Of a DNA stretch of 64,000 bases, positions 1 to 8,274 are shown piece after piece (positions within the stretch are counted from its first letter, which is position 1; the number at the start of each line of letters is the position of its first letter). Position numbers and translations under genes: made by a program. Under the pieces are notes generated by a model. The model ran no database searches and was not told the origin of the DNA. It saw only the letters and a program-made list of their open reading frames with translations. The stretch is from an uncultured Kordiimonas sp. (GTDB lineage Bacteria > Pseudomonadota > Alphaproteobacteria > Sphingomonadales > Kordiimonadaceae): contig CANNEK010000002.1 in assembly GCA_947503625.1 (NCBI GenBank), forward strand, positions 1,026,129-1,090,128, written 5' to 3'.

Positions 1-441
1 TGCGGCCTCTTTGGCTGCTCTGAAGCAAACAGAAAACTGATCAGACGGGCCGTAGTAAGGGTCGGGCATTTCGTCAATTTGCAATTGGGGCGCAAAGGAC
101 AGGAATAACTGGAGTCTGTCTTTAAATTGATCAGGGGATCGCGCCATCAGGTCCTGAAGATTTTCCCGATCCATCACCATGATGTAGTTGTATGTGGTGA
201 AATCACTGTCGGTCACTATGCGGGACCGTTGCCCCGAGATATCAACTCCATGTTTTCTGGCGGCATCTATTGCACGGTCGTCCGGGGCAGACCCGGCATG
301 ATACCCGATGGTGCCGGCGCTATCGATCCTGATCCTGTCAATCAGGCCGGCCTCGCTTGCTGCGGCGCGAAATGCTCCTTCAGCCATCGGAGAACGACAG
401 ATGTTCCCCATGCAAACAAAAAGAACCGATGTCAAAGTCAT
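1..441 (-). CDS. Low-molecular-weight protein-tyrosine phosphatase (3' end cut by window)
   Basis: A cytoplasmic LMW-PTP-family phosphatase, hydrolysing phosphotyrosine or a similar phosphoester. The P-loop CMGNICRS lies near the N-terminus, matching the family C-x5-R-S signature, and the general-acid motif DPYYG is near the window edge. About 147 of the usual 150-160 residues are present, so only a short C-terminus is missing. The ATG at 441 touches a GGGAG; a TTG two codons later has better spacing and would give the typical start MTSVLFVC, so the true start may be 435. It diverges from the sirtuin gene. The substrate cannot be told from sequence. Confidence 0.9.
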   Translation of the reverse strand, partial: MTLTSVLFVCMGNICRSPMAEGAFRAAASEAGLIDRIRIDSAGTIGYHAGSAPDDRAIDAARKHGVDISGQRSRIVTDSDFTTYNYIMVMDRENLQDLMARSPDQFKDRLQLFLSFAPQLQIDEMPDPYYGPSDQFSVCFRAAKEAA

Positions 442-520
442 CTCCCGCTTGTGATGCGTCCACAAACCGTTACCCTAGCGCCGATTGTGTTTAAAGGAAA
501 TCCGGCAATAGGGAAAAAGA

Positions 521-1225
521 GTGGCTCGGTACAGGAACATTGTTGTTTTGACAGGAGCCGGTATTTCTGCCGAGTCTGGTGTTGCAACCTTCCGTGACGC
601 TGGTGGTTTGTGGGAACAGCATCGCATTGAGGATGTTGCAACCCCTGACGCCTTTCAGCGTGATCCTGATTTGGTCCAGGGCTTTTACAACCAGCGCAGA
701 GCGCAGCTGTTTACCGTTGATCCAAATCCGGCACATATTGCGCTTGGCAAACTGGAACAATTGCTTGATGGCACCGTCACGGTTGTGACCCAAAATGTCG
801 ACAATCTGCATGAGCGTGGCGGCAGCAAAAACATCATTCACATGCACGGTGAACTCTCAAAAGTTCGGTGCCGGCATTGTTCGATAGTTGTGGAGTGGCT
901 TGAAGACTGTACCCAGGAAACGCGTTGCCCAAACTGCTCCGATGCGCCGGCACTCAGGCCCCATATTGTCTGGTTTGGTGAAATGCCCTTCGATATGGAG
1001 CGCATCGAAAGTCTTTTGTATGCCTGCGATTTGTTTGTTTCGGTTGGAACCAGTGGCAACGTGTATCCGGCTGCCGGGTTTGTTTCTGCGGTCCGGTCAA
1101 CAGGTGTTGCGCATACGATCGAAATCAACCTTGAACCCAGCGAAGGTGCCAGCTATTTTGCCGAAACTCGCCATGGCAAAGCTGGCGATTTGGTCCCTGC
1201 ACTTGTAGATGAATTATTGGAATAA
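521..1225 (+). CDS. cobB: NAD-dependent protein deacylase (sirtuin, CobB type)
   Basis: A sirtuin that removes acyl groups from protein lysines using NAD+. The NAD-binding segment [14 protein letters not shown] lies at residues 12-25, TQNVDN at about 89, the catalytic histidine in HMHGEL at about 107, and a zinc ribbon of two CxxC pairs (CRHC, CPNC) follows. At 234 residues it has class III length. The start is GTG, preceded by a GGGAAA run. Its 3' end lies just before the start of the pterin dehydratase gene, so the two are probably cotranscribed. Confidence 0.95.
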   Translation: MARYRNIVVLTGAGISAESGVATFRDAGGLWEQHRIEDVATPDAFQRDPDLVQGFYNQRRAQLFTVDPNPAHIALGKLEQLLDGTVTVVTQNVDNLHERGGSKNIIHMHGELSKVRCRHCSIVVEWLEDCTQETRCPNCSDAPALRPHIVWFGEMPFDMERIESLLYACDLFVSVGTSGNVYPAAGFVSAVRSTGVAHTIEINLEPSEGASYFAETRHGKAGDLVPALVDELLE

Positions 1226-1235
1226 GGAACGAGCG

Positions 1236-1535
1236 ATGAGCGAACGCCCCACTGAAATGAGCGAAAGTACGCGTACAACTGCGCTGGCAGGTCTCGACGG
1301 CTGGTCTTATTCAGCAGGTGAGAAGGCGATCAATAAAACGTTCAAGTTTGAAGACTTTGGCGAAGCCTGGGCCTTCATGAACAGGGCTGCCCTTCTGGCG
1401 GAAAAAATGGACCATCACCCTGAATGGTTCAATGTCTATAATCGTGTTGAAGTGAAGATGACGACACATGATGCTGACGGCGTAACAGAACTGGACATCC
1501 AAATGGCGACAGCCATGAACAGATTTGCTGCCTAG
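1236..1535 (+). CDS. Pterin-4-alpha-carbinolamine dehydratase
   Basis: A 99-residue PCD/DCoH-family protein that dehydrates 4a-hydroxytetrahydropterin during pterin cofactor recycling. The family signature is visible as EKMDHHPEW, then NVYNRV and a TTHD segment. I chose the ATG at 1236 because AAGGAACG lies 5 nt upstream; an in-frame ATG at 1209 sits inside the sirtuin gene. No phenylalanine hydroxylase is nearby, so the pterin-using partner is unknown. The stop overlaps the stop of the convergent PAS gene within a shared CTAG. Confidence 0.92.
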   Translation: MSERPTEMSESTRTTALAGLDGWSYSAGEKAINKTFKFEDFGEAWAFMNRAALLAEKMDHHPEWFNVYNRVEVKMTTHDADGVTELDIQMATAMNRFAA

Positions 1536-2050
1536 TTGAATATGGCATCCTCTGTTGGCGTTTTGACAGCAAAGGTGCTTGACGGATCGAACTCCTGTGG
1601 ATCGCCAATCTGTTGTATCCGTTTGAAGTTTGTGATGATCATGATTTTGTCGATATTGTTGTGGTCTGTTGCCAACGGCAAATAAAGGCTGCTGGCGCGT
1701 TTGAAATCAGCTTTTGGGCCGACATAAGGAATTTCGGTGTACAGGGGTTCCCCGTTGGTGCGCACGCTGTCGAGTATTTTCCATATCCGGCTTTGAGGGC
1801 CTTTCCCTTTAAGTTCCAGGAAGCTTTTGCCGGTATAATCGGCATACAAAAAATCTCTGATACGCGTACCAAGCAGGCGGTAGCGGAAGTCCAGCGGGTC
1901 TTTCTCTATGTCAAGAATAGTGACAAACGCCATGCGATGTCGCAGGTCAGCAACCTTCATGTCAGACCTTGAAGGGTAGAGACCGCCTGTGTCGGGACAG
2001 GCTTTTAGCCAATAACGCAGGACTTCGTCCTGAATATCGCCCATTTTCAA
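1532..2050 (-). CDS. PAS_5-family (PF07310-like) domain protein
   Basis: A protein of about 172 residues that is almost entirely one PAS-like domain of the type common in alphaproteobacteria. Visible family features include the [17 protein letters not shown] lead-in, [12 protein letters not shown], then the YTGKSF block. There is no output domain or transmembrane segment, so it is a soluble single-domain sensor or adaptor of unknown ligand. The start is uncertain: TTG at 2050 has GGAG seven bases upstream, ATG at 2044 and TTG at 2068 are alternatives. It converges on the pterin dehydratase gene. Confidence 0.8.
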   Translation of the reverse strand: MKMGDIQDEVLRYWLKACPDTGGLYPSRSDMKVADLRHRMAFVTILDIEKDPLDFRYRLLGTRIRDFLYADYTGKSFLELKGKGPQSRIWKILDSVRTNGEPLYTEIPYVGPKADFKRASSLYLPLATDHNNIDKIMIITNFKRIQQIGDPQEFDPSSTFAVKTPTEDAIFN

Positions 2051-2141
2051 TGGTATTCTCCGACCCAACCCCTGTCGGTACTATTGCGCTGAAAGGCGTG
2101 TGGGTCAAACAATAACCGGTTATCATCGGGCTCCAATGATA

Positions 2142-3050
2142 TCAGCCCCTGAGCCAGTCCTTAAGAAGATCGTGCGCGATTGCCAGAGGGGGCGGGACAA
2201 AAAAATCGGGAGTTTCTCCGCGGATCGCTGCCGCGGCCTCGTCCTTTGTTACCCAGCGAGCATCATCAATTTCAGTTTCATCAAGTGTGAGCTTTTTGCC
2301 CTCAACGACGGCTGTGCACCCTATCATGAGGCTTGAGGGCCAGGGCCAGGGCTGGTTGGCAACAATAGAAACAGACGTTGTCTTTACGCCGGCTTCTTCC
2401 ATCAACTCGCGGGCAACGGCCTCTTCGATTGTTTCGCCTGGTTCCATAAACCCTGCTAGTGCCGAGTAGAATCCCGGTGGTAGATGTGGCCCGCGGCCCA
2501 GCAGTGCTTCGTCTTCGTGCAAAGCAAGCATGATCACGACCGGGTCCGTACGCGGGAAATGGTTGGCACCGCAGCTGGGACACTGGCGTTCATAGCCAGC
2601 TCTCACAAGGTTTGACTGAACGCCGCATTTGGCACAAAACTTGTGGCTTTCATGCCAGCTCAGCATCGATTTTGCCTGTGCAACAATGCCCAGATCCGGA
2701 TGAGCTGACCCCATTTTCATCGCGATTGCGCGGGCGTCGCGCAGTTTTGCGTCAGGGAATAGTCCATCAAAGTCGTTTGCGTCGCCCAGCAGGGATGCGG
2801 CATAACGAGGCGCGCCGTCCTCCAGCCCGAGAAAGATAGTCGTATCAATTGGCAGGTAGGCACACTGCCTTTGCTTCACCCAGTAAATGCCGCCGACAGG
2901 GTCGCTCATGATATTGCCGTCATGCAGCAACATCAGCCGTGTTTCAGCTGATTGCTGCAGTTCTGTCATGGTAGCCGGGTCTTTACGCAGGTGGTCTGCC
3001 CTGTCGAGCGGGTTGCCCGAGAAAAAAGTCTGAATATCTTGAAGTTGCAT
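2142..3050 (-). CDS. nudC: NADH pyrophosphatase / NAD-capped RNA hydrolase NudC
   Basis: A 302-residue Nudix hydrolase that cleaves NAD(H) to NMN(H) plus AMP and, in studied homologues, removes NAD caps from RNA. It shows the NudC zinc ribbon (CAKC and CPSC), the Nudix box from GFMEPGE to REL-EEAG, and the NudC-specific motif QPWPWPSS. The ATG at 3050 has GGGGA seven bases upstream. The open frame continues well upstream, but that stretch would read through the SRP RNA gene. It is divergent from SRP RNA and dnaX. Confidence 0.93.
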   Translation of the reverse strand: MQLQDIQTFFSGNPLDRADHLRKDPATMTELQQSAETRLMLLHDGNIMSDPVGGIYWVKQRQCAYLPIDTTIFLGLEDGAPRYAASLLGDANDFDGLFPDAKLRDARAIAMKMGSAHPDLGIVAQAKSMLSWHESHKFCAKCGVQSNLVRAGYERQCPSCGANHFPRTDPVVIMLALHEDEALLGRGPHLPPGFYSALAGFMEPGETIEEAVARELMEEAGVKTTSVSIVANQPWPWPSSLMIGCTAVVEGKKLTLDETEIDDARWVTKDEAAAAIRGETPDFFVPPPLAIAHDLLKDWLRG

Positions 3051-3101
3051 ATTGCTGTCCCCGGACCCCGATGGAATTATACTTAGTCCGTGCGAATCCG
3101 C

Positions 3102-3130
3102 TTGCAAGTGCTTTTCAAAATAGCCATATA
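3102..3130 (+). promoter_or_regulatory. Probable promoter of the SRP RNA gene
   Basis: TTGCAA at 3102-3107 and CATATA at 3125-3130 are 17 bp apart and place the start of transcription near 3137, where the predicted SRP RNA helix begins. Assigned by eye from consensus, without experimental support. Confidence 0.45.
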
Positions 3131-3136
3131 AGCGGC

Positions 3137-3231
3137 GGGAGAGTCGGCGGACATGCCGCTCGCCAATCCGGTCAGGTCCGAAAGGAAGCAGCCGTAACGA
3201 GTTGAGCCTGGGTCGTTTGGCTTTCCCACCT
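3137..3231 (+). ncRNA. ffs: Signal recognition particle RNA (4.5S-like)
   Basis: The universal SRP domain IV core is present at 3170-3192 (GGTCAGGTCC, a GAAA tetraloop, then GGAAGCAGCC). The 5' segment GGGAGAG (3137-3143) can pair with CTTTCCC (3221-3227) to close a hairpin of about 95 nt, the size usual in alphaproteobacteria. The RNA binds Ffh for co-translational membrane targeting. Placement just upstream of dnaX on the same strand is common in this class. The ends are estimated from pairing and may be off by several bases. Confidence 0.88.
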
Positions 3232-3359
3232 TCCTTAAAAGTTTCATCATATGCACTAATTCGGTGAAGAGTTTTTGGTGTTTGCCTTTGTGAAGATGCT
3301 TTAACGCTCTTTGTATTCCTGCTAGTCATGATACCCCAAGTTATCGGAGTGTACTGATT

Positions 3360-5144
3360 ATGAGCGACACCGCGCCGCAAGAAAATTACCGGGTTCTCGC
3401 CCGGAAATATCGCCCTGCCGATTTTGAAAGTCTGATTGGACAGGAAGCGATGGTGCGTACGCTGTCTAATGCGATCGATACCGGAAGGTTGGCGCATGCC
3501 TTCATCCTGACTGGTGTCCGGGGAGTGGGGAAAACAACCACCGCCCGTATTATCGCCAAAGCATTGAACTGTACCAACTCTGGCGGACCGACGATTGCGC
3601 CTTGCGGCACCTGCGACAACTGCATATCAATCAGCGAAAGTCGTCATGTCGATATTTTGGAGATGGATGCCGCGTCTCGCACGGGCGTTGATGACATCAG
3701 GGAAATTATCGAAAGTGTTCGATACGCGCCGGTATCTGCGCGCTTCAAGATTTATATCATCGATGAAGTGCACATGCTGTCGAAATCCGCATTCAATGCG
3801 CTGCTCAAAACGCTTGAGGAGCCGCCGGAACATGTGAAGTTTATTTTTGCGACGACCGAGATTCGCAAGCTGCCCGTTACTGTTCTTTCTCGTTGCCAGC
3901 GATTTGACCTGAAGCGCGTTGAGGCCGACGTGCTGGTCGCTCATCTTGCCAAACTTGTTGCGGCTGAAGACTGCAAGGCTGAAGAGGGTGCTCTCGCGCT
4001 GATCGCCCGCGCGGCCGAAGGGTCTGTCAGGGATAGTTTGTCCCTGCTTGATCAGGCGATTGCCCACGGCGCAGGCGAAGTAACTGAAGCGCAGGTGCGT
4101 GATATGCTCGGCCTTGCAGATCGTGCACAGGTTCTGGACCTGTTTGAGCAGATCATGAAAGGTGAAATCGGTGATGCGCTCAAGACGCTAAGGTCACAGT
4201 ATGACAGCGGCGCGGACCCCGTCGTGGTGATCAACGATCTTCTTGAGGTTTCGCATTGGCTTACACGGCTGAAAGTGACGCCTGATACCGGAGTTGATAC
4301 TCTCGTTTCCGAAGCTGAAAAAGAGCTGGGCGGCAAGATGGCTGCGTCTCTTGGCATGCCGCACCTGACCCGCGCCTGGCAAATGCTGATGAAGGGTTTG
4401 GGTGAAGTGCGTATGGCGCCGAGCCCTATTGCTGCCGCGGAAATGGTTTTGATCCGCATGGCCTATGCGTCTGGTCTTCCCAGTCCTGCTGATCTGGTCA
4501 AGAAACTACAGAATGCGCCAACCAGCGCGCCTGGCAGTATGCCAGCGGCTGCGCCGGCATCCGGAGCGTCAGTAGGTGGGCCGTCGGCCTCTGCGCCGCA
4601 ACCCCAACAGATGCAGGCACCAGCGCAGCGTTCGGCTGATGTGGTTGCCCTGAGGGCGGATACAACCGGTGATCACCCGAAGCACCCGATGCCTGTCAGT
4701 TTTGAAAAGATGGTTGCGCTGTTTCAGGCGGAAAAAGAGGGAATTCTGGCGACAGTGCTGACCGACCATGTGCGTCTGGTTGACTATAAACCCGGCAGTT
4801 TCACCATCACCACTACCGGTCGCACACCAAACGATTTTGTCATGCGCAGCAAACAGTGCCTGAAAGCCTGGACCGGCACTGACTGGGCAATCAGCATCAA
4901 CAATGATGCCGTCGAGGCGACTAGCACACTGAAAGAACAGCATGACGCCCGCGACCAGAAACGCCGGGAGGAAACACTGGAGGACCCGGCGGTGAAGGCG
5001 CTGCTGGAAGTCTTCCCGGAAGCCAGGCTACTGGCAGTCAGGGACAGGCGTTCGCTTGATGAGCAGATTGAAGAAGCTGCTGCGGCTGAAGACGGCCTTA
5101 CCTATGATGACGGCGAAGACGACAAGAGCGAATTCGATTTTTAA
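3360..5144 (+). CDS. dnaX: DNA polymerase III subunit tau/gamma
   Basis: The clamp-loader ATPase, 594 residues. The start RVLARKYRPADFESLIGQE is typical. Walker A is GVRGVGKTT, followed by a four-cysteine zinc module (C-x8-CGTCDNC pattern), Walker B IIDEVHML and the sensor-1 region TTEIRKLP. Residues about 375-425 form an Ala/Pro/Gln-rich linker before the C-terminal tau domain. I looked for an A-AAA-AAG slippery heptamer to make gamma and did not find one. It heads an operon with ybaB, a GIY-YIG gene and recR. Confidence 0.97.
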   Translation: MSDTAPQENYRVLARKYRPADFESLIGQEAMVRTLSNAIDTGRLAHAFILTGVRGVGKTTTARIIAKALNCTNSGGPTIAPCGTCDNCISISESRHVDILEMDAASRTGVDDIREIIESVRYAPVSARFKIYIIDEVHMLSKSAFNALLKTLEEPPEHVKFIFATTEIRKLPVTVLSRCQRFDLKRVEADVLVAHLAKLVAAEDCKAEEGALALIARAAEGSVRDSLSLLDQAIAHGAGEVTEAQVRDMLGLADRAQVLDLFEQIMKGEIGDALKTLRSQYDSGADPVVVINDLLEVSHWLTRLKVTPDTGVDTLVSEAEKELGGKMAASLGMPHLTRAWQMLMKGLGEVRMAPSPIAAAEMVLIRMAYASGLPSPADLVKKLQNAPTSAPGSMPAAAPASGASVGGPSASAPQPQQMQAPAQRSADVVALRADTTGDHPKHPMPVSFEKMVALFQAEKEGILATVLTDHVRLVDYKPGSFTITTTGRTPNDFVMRSKQCLKAWTGTDWAISINNDAVEATSTLKEQHDARDQKRREETLEDPAVKALLEVFPEARLLAVRDRRSLDEQIEEAAAAEDGLTYDDGEDDKSEFDF

Positions 5145-5162
5145 GAGTTTGGAGCACAAATC

Positions 5163-5486
5163 ATGAAAAACCTCACGGAAATGCTGAAAAAAGCTCAGGA
5201 AATGCAGTCCAAAATGGGGGATATGCAAGCCGGCCTTGAAGATTTGACTGTTGAAGGAACGGCAGGTGCGGGCATGGTGAAGGTAACCTTGAACGGTAAA
5301 GGTGACATGAAGGCGATTTCGCTCGATGACAGCCTGTTCACGTCGGAAGACCGGGAAGTGCTGGAGGACCTGATCCTTGCTGCCCATAACCAGGCCAGGG
5401 CGCGGGTTGCGGATGCTGCTGCCGAACAGATGAAAAACCTGGCGGGCGGTCTTGAACTGCCGCCCGGTTTCAAAATGCCGTTTTAG
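5163..5486 (+). CDS. YbaB/EbfC nucleoid-associated protein
   Basis: A 107-residue YbaB/EbfC-family DNA-binding protein. The N-terminal helix MKNLTEMLKKAQEMQSKM, the GxGMVKVTLNGKGD core strand region and the C-terminal PPGFKMPF tail match the family. Its position between dnaX and recR is the standard arrangement. It begins 18 bp after dnaX, with a GGAG ribosome-binding site (TTTGGAGCAC). Confidence 0.95.
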   Translation: MKNLTEMLKKAQEMQSKMGDMQAGLEDLTVEGTAGAGMVKVTLNGKGDMKAISLDDSLFTSEDREVLEDLILAAHNQARARVADAAAEQMKNLAGGLELPPGFKMPF

Positions 5487-5494
5487 GGCGCAGA

Positions 5495-5761
5495 TTGTCT
5501 GGCTGTTTTGTCTATATGCTCGCCAGCCTGACGGGGGCCAGGGCCCAAACCTATGTTGGCTGGACCAATGATCTGGACAAGCGGTTGGCGGCGCATAACG
5601 CTGGCACCGGCGCGAAATCCACGCGTGGGCGGCAGTGGGCCATTCTCTACACCGAAGAGTTTAAAAACCGGTCTGATGCCATGAGCCGGGAATGGCACTT
5701 GAAACGGGATCGGAAATTCCGCAAAAAGCTTCTGCAAGAATATTTGGCAAAGGAAACCTGA
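5495..5761 (+). CDS. GIY-YIG nuclease-domain protein (UPF0213/YhbQ-like)
   Basis: An 88-residue single GIY-YIG domain: VYML in the first strand, TYVGWTNDL in the second (replacing YVG), then [17 protein letters not shown], the conserved arginine region, and a WHLKRDRK helix. Proteins of this group are small stand-alone domains with poorly defined roles, probably in DNA processing. The start is TTG, with GGG six bases upstream. It is inserted between ybaB and recR and overlaps recR by one base (TGATG), so translation is probably coupled. Confidence 0.88.
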   Translation: MSGCFVYMLASLTGARAQTYVGWTNDLDKRLAAHNAGTGAKSTRGRQWAILYTEEFKNRSDAMSREWHLKRDRKFRKKLLQEYLAKET

Positions 5762-6366
5762 TGCCGCGCTCTCATGGTGCCGACATTGACAAATTGATCC
5801 AGCTTCTGGCGAAACTGCCTGGTCTCGGGCCACGGTCCGCCCGGCGGTCTGCGTTACAGATGCTGAAGAAAAAAGACAGCGTTATGGTGCCGCTGGCTAC
5901 CGCGCTGCGAGATGTGGCAGATAAAGTGCAGATCTGTCACACATGCGGTAACGTGGATACCCACAACCCCTGTCATGTATGCGAAGACCCGCGCCGGGAC
6001 CAAACCGTGATTTGCGTGGTTGAAGAGGTAGCTGACCTTTGGGCGCTCGATCGCTCTGAAACGTTCAAAGGCCGTTATCATGTGCTGGGGGGTACGTTGT
6101 CGGCCCTTGACGGAGTCGGGCCGGATGATCTCAACATCACTGCCCTGATCAACCGCGCGGCGTCAGAAGATGTTGTTGAAATCATTCTCGCGCTTAACGC
6201 CACGGTGGACGGACAAACCACCAGCCATTATCTGGCAGAACGTTTGTCTGATACGGGCGTGAAGGTCACCGCCCTTGCTCACGGCGTGCCTGTTGGCGGC
6301 GAACTGGACTATCTGGATGATGGTACGCTGGCGGCGGCGCTCAGGGCAAGGGGCACTGTCTCATGA
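5761..6366 (+). CDS. recR: Recombination mediator protein RecR
   Basis: A 201-residue RecR that, with RecF and RecO, loads RecA on gapped DNA. The helix-hairpin-helix segment [14 protein letters not shown], a four-cysteine zinc finger (CHTC and CHVC), the Toprim segment [15 protein letters not shown] and the C-terminal [16 protein letters not shown] are all visible. The ATG overlaps the preceding stop. The 3' end overlaps the GFA gene by ATGA. Confidence 0.97.
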   Translation: MPRSHGADIDKLIQLLAKLPGLGPRSARRSALQMLKKKDSVMVPLATALRDVADKVQICHTCGNVDTHNPCHVCEDPRRDQTVICVVEEVADLWALDRSETFKGRYHVLGGTLSALDGVGPDDLNITALINRAASEDVVEIILALNATVDGQTTSHYLAERLSDTGVKVTALAHGVPVGGELDYLDDGTLAAALRARGTVS

Positions 6367-6743
6367 GCGACAAGGTTATTCACAAGGGCGGTTGCCACTG
6401 TGGCACAGTCAGGTTCGAGATTGATGCGTCAGCAGTGCTTGATGCCAAGCGTTGCAACTGCAGCATTTGCCATATGACCGGTTTTGTTCATGTTTTTGCC
6501 ACCAAGGCGGAATTCCGCATCACGGCAGGCCGGGAAAATCTCACTGATTACCGCTTCAATACAGGTACGGCGCAACACCTGTTTTGTAAAACCTGTGGTG
6601 TTAAGTCTTTTTATGTGCCCAGAAGTCACCCGGACGGCTGGTCGGTCAACCTGAATTGTATCAACCCGGCAACGATTGCATCTGTCACCATAGGCGATTT
6701 TGACGGCGCGAACTGGGAATCGTCGATCGATACGCTTCGGTAG
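6363..6743 (+). CDS. GFA/CENP-V zinc-domain protein
   Basis: A 126-residue GFA-fold protein (glutathione-dependent formaldehyde-activating enzyme family). Three zinc motifs are present: CHC at about 11-13, CNCSIC at about 32-37, and CKTC at about 79-82. The family name overstates what is known, as most members have no proven formaldehyde activity. Translation is probably coupled to recR through an ATGA overlap. Confidence 0.9.
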   Translation: MSDKVIHKGGCHCGTVRFEIDASAVLDAKRCNCSICHMTGFVHVFATKAEFRITAGRENLTDYRFNTGTAQHLFCKTCGVKSFYVPRSHPDGWSVNLNCINPATIASVTIGDFDGANWESSIDTLR

Positions 6744-7204
6744 CCAATAAAAAAAGGTGGCGGCCATAGCTGCGTGAGCATCGGGGGGATTATGGCCGCC
6801 ACCCGCGTTGGATTTTCGCTCAACATGCTGATCGCGAGATGCAGGGGTGCATATCTTGCGAACGCATTGGTCAATCGGGCCGCCCGTCTGACCTGCTCAA
6901 GTATCACCGGTAGATACTCAGTCATCTACCGTACTGGTTCTCTTGCCTTTGCAGCTTCAAGGACCATTGGGAATTGCCAGTAAGCTGCTTTTTCGGCTTC
7001 GATCGCCAATCAAACTTTCTGCAGATGCACAAAGGCTCGCCCCAGTGCCTTGCATGTTGTTGAATCAACCAACGAACTGACTATATCAAATGCACGTAAA
7101 AGATGAAACTAAAACTATAAAGTTGTTATTTGGTAACCTCAGGGTGCGCAGACAACAGCGCAAGCGTTGGTCAAAATATAGTATTTCGGCTAAAATAGGT
7201 GCAT
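6744..7204. other. 461-bp gap without a convincing gene
   Basis: No open frame here resembles a known protein. It holds a strong minus-strand terminator hairpin (6749-6803), a second hairpin with GGTAGAT (6909-6915) pairing ATCTACC (6924-6930), and an AT-rich segment at 7080-7200. Short minus-strand frames run through both hairpins and look accidental. Confidence 0.6.
6749..6803 (-). terminator. Strong Rho-independent terminator on the minus strand
   Basis: A perfect 13-bp inverted repeat (GGTGGCGGCCATA at 6756-6768 and its complement at 6791-6803) with a 22-nt loop. Read on the minus strand it is followed immediately by seven Ts. It could end the TonB-receptor/phytase transcript, 400 nt past the phytase stop, or an unannotated small RNA in the gap. 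Confidence 0.75.
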
Positions 7205-8257
7205 CTATTTTTCACTAGCCTTGATCAGCTTTGATACCTCACGCCAGTCAATCAGCTTGAAGTTTTGTGCGGATCCCTCAGGAAGATTAGCGCCATCCTG
7301 AACCACAAGAAGTCCCATGGGGTATTCAGGGCCAAGCGCTGCAGATGTTACCTCAAGTCCGTCAGTTTCCTGCGTGCCGTCAATATGTGCTTCGCCCTGT
7401 GCGTCGTTACCGACGACAGCAAACCGCACTATAAAATCGTTGGCACCATCACGCGAATACAGCACGTAACTATTGTTACCCTGTGAAGATGCAACGAGAT
7501 AACCGCCACCGTTTTCACCGTGAAATAGCGTCAGACCTTCAACATCAGCCCTGAGACCGGTTGTGCTGCCAACTTCGTCGATCAAAACAGGTTCCTTGAA
7601 CTGGTTTCCCTGTAAAGCCGTTCGCCAGATACCTTTGTTTTCTTCGCCGACATATAAAATCTGGGTTTCATCATCGAAAACGCAGCCTTCGAGTTGGGAC
7701 GCAAATTTGTAGCGACCGGTTTCGAGCGCTGTTGTCGGGCTTTCAACCTGGTAAGCGATGATTGCTCCGGTTTTATGGGTGGCAAAAACTGTATAGGCAC
7801 CTTGGACAAGGCCGGTACAAATACCGTAAGGCTCGGGCGCAAGTGACGCAAACCGTCCGATTTCAGCAGAAGCGCCGGCACCAATGGAAAACAGGGTAAT
7901 ACTATCGTCGCTGCGGTTGGTTGCGGCCGCCAGGTCGCCGGCGAAGCCGGAAACTGCAACATTTTGCCGAAGGTCAACATTGTTTAGTCGCCCGGATGGC
8001 AGAAAGGCCTGCAAGGAACCATCAAGTCGGTAGATGTTTAAACCGGATTTTTTATCGGTACCAAGTATCAGGCTTTTTTCCGGGTTGGTCGGGTGCAGCC
8101 AAATCGCCGGGTCGTCTGCGGCATCGTCAAGTGATGCCACAGGGACGGTTTCTGCTGCGGCAGTTATCCCGTCAACAGGGCCGCCATCATCGGTGCAGGC
8201 AGTCAGCAGGCTGAAGCCTGCGATGAGGCCAAGCAGGTTTGGTTTTACGATTGTCAT
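7205..8257 (-). CDS. Beta-propeller 3-phytase, lipoprotein
   Basis: A 350-residue beta-propeller phytase that releases phosphate from inositol hexakisphosphate. The lipobox LLTAC at 17-21 predicts a lipid-anchored, exported enzyme. Family motifs include DDPAIWLHPTNPEKSLILGT, the GLNIYRLDG turn and DVEGLTL with acidic calcium-binding residues. It starts 17 bp after the TonB receptor on the same strand, so the two form an operon for phytate uptake and hydrolysis. Regulation is probably by PhoB through the upstream box. Confidence 0.9.
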   Translation of the reverse strand: MTIVKPNLLGLIAGFSLLTACTDDGGPVDGITAAAETVPVASLDDAADDPAIWLHPTNPEKSLILGTDKKSGLNIYRLDGSLQAFLPSGRLNNVDLRQNVAVSGFAGDLAAATNRSDDSITLFSIGAGASAEIGRFASLAPEPYGICTGLVQGAYTVFATHKTGAIIAYQVESPTTALETGRYKFASQLEGCVFDDETQILYVGEENKGIWRTALQGNQFKEPVLIDEVGSTTGLRADVEGLTLFHGENGGGYLVASSQGNNSYVLYSRDGANDFIVRFAVVGNDAQGEAHIDGTQETDGLEVTSAALGPEYPMGLLVVQDGANLPEGSAQNFKLIDWREVSKLIKASEK

Positions 8258-8274
8258 CAGTTTTCCCCGACGCC

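Noticed and set aside
3051..3497. N-terminal extension of NudC
   Set aside because: It would run through the SRP RNA gene and into dnaX, adds about 150 residues absent from the family, and the ATG at 3050 has a good ribosome site.
4715..4745. Programmed frameshift for dnaX gamma
   Set aside because: A GGAAAAAGAG run is present but is not in the X-XXY-YYZ phase and no downstream stem was evident.
6626..6983. Short open frames on both strands in the 6744-7204 gap
   Set aside because: The minus-strand frame crosses the terminator and the GFA gene; the plus-strand frame lies over the hairpin. Neither resembles a protein.
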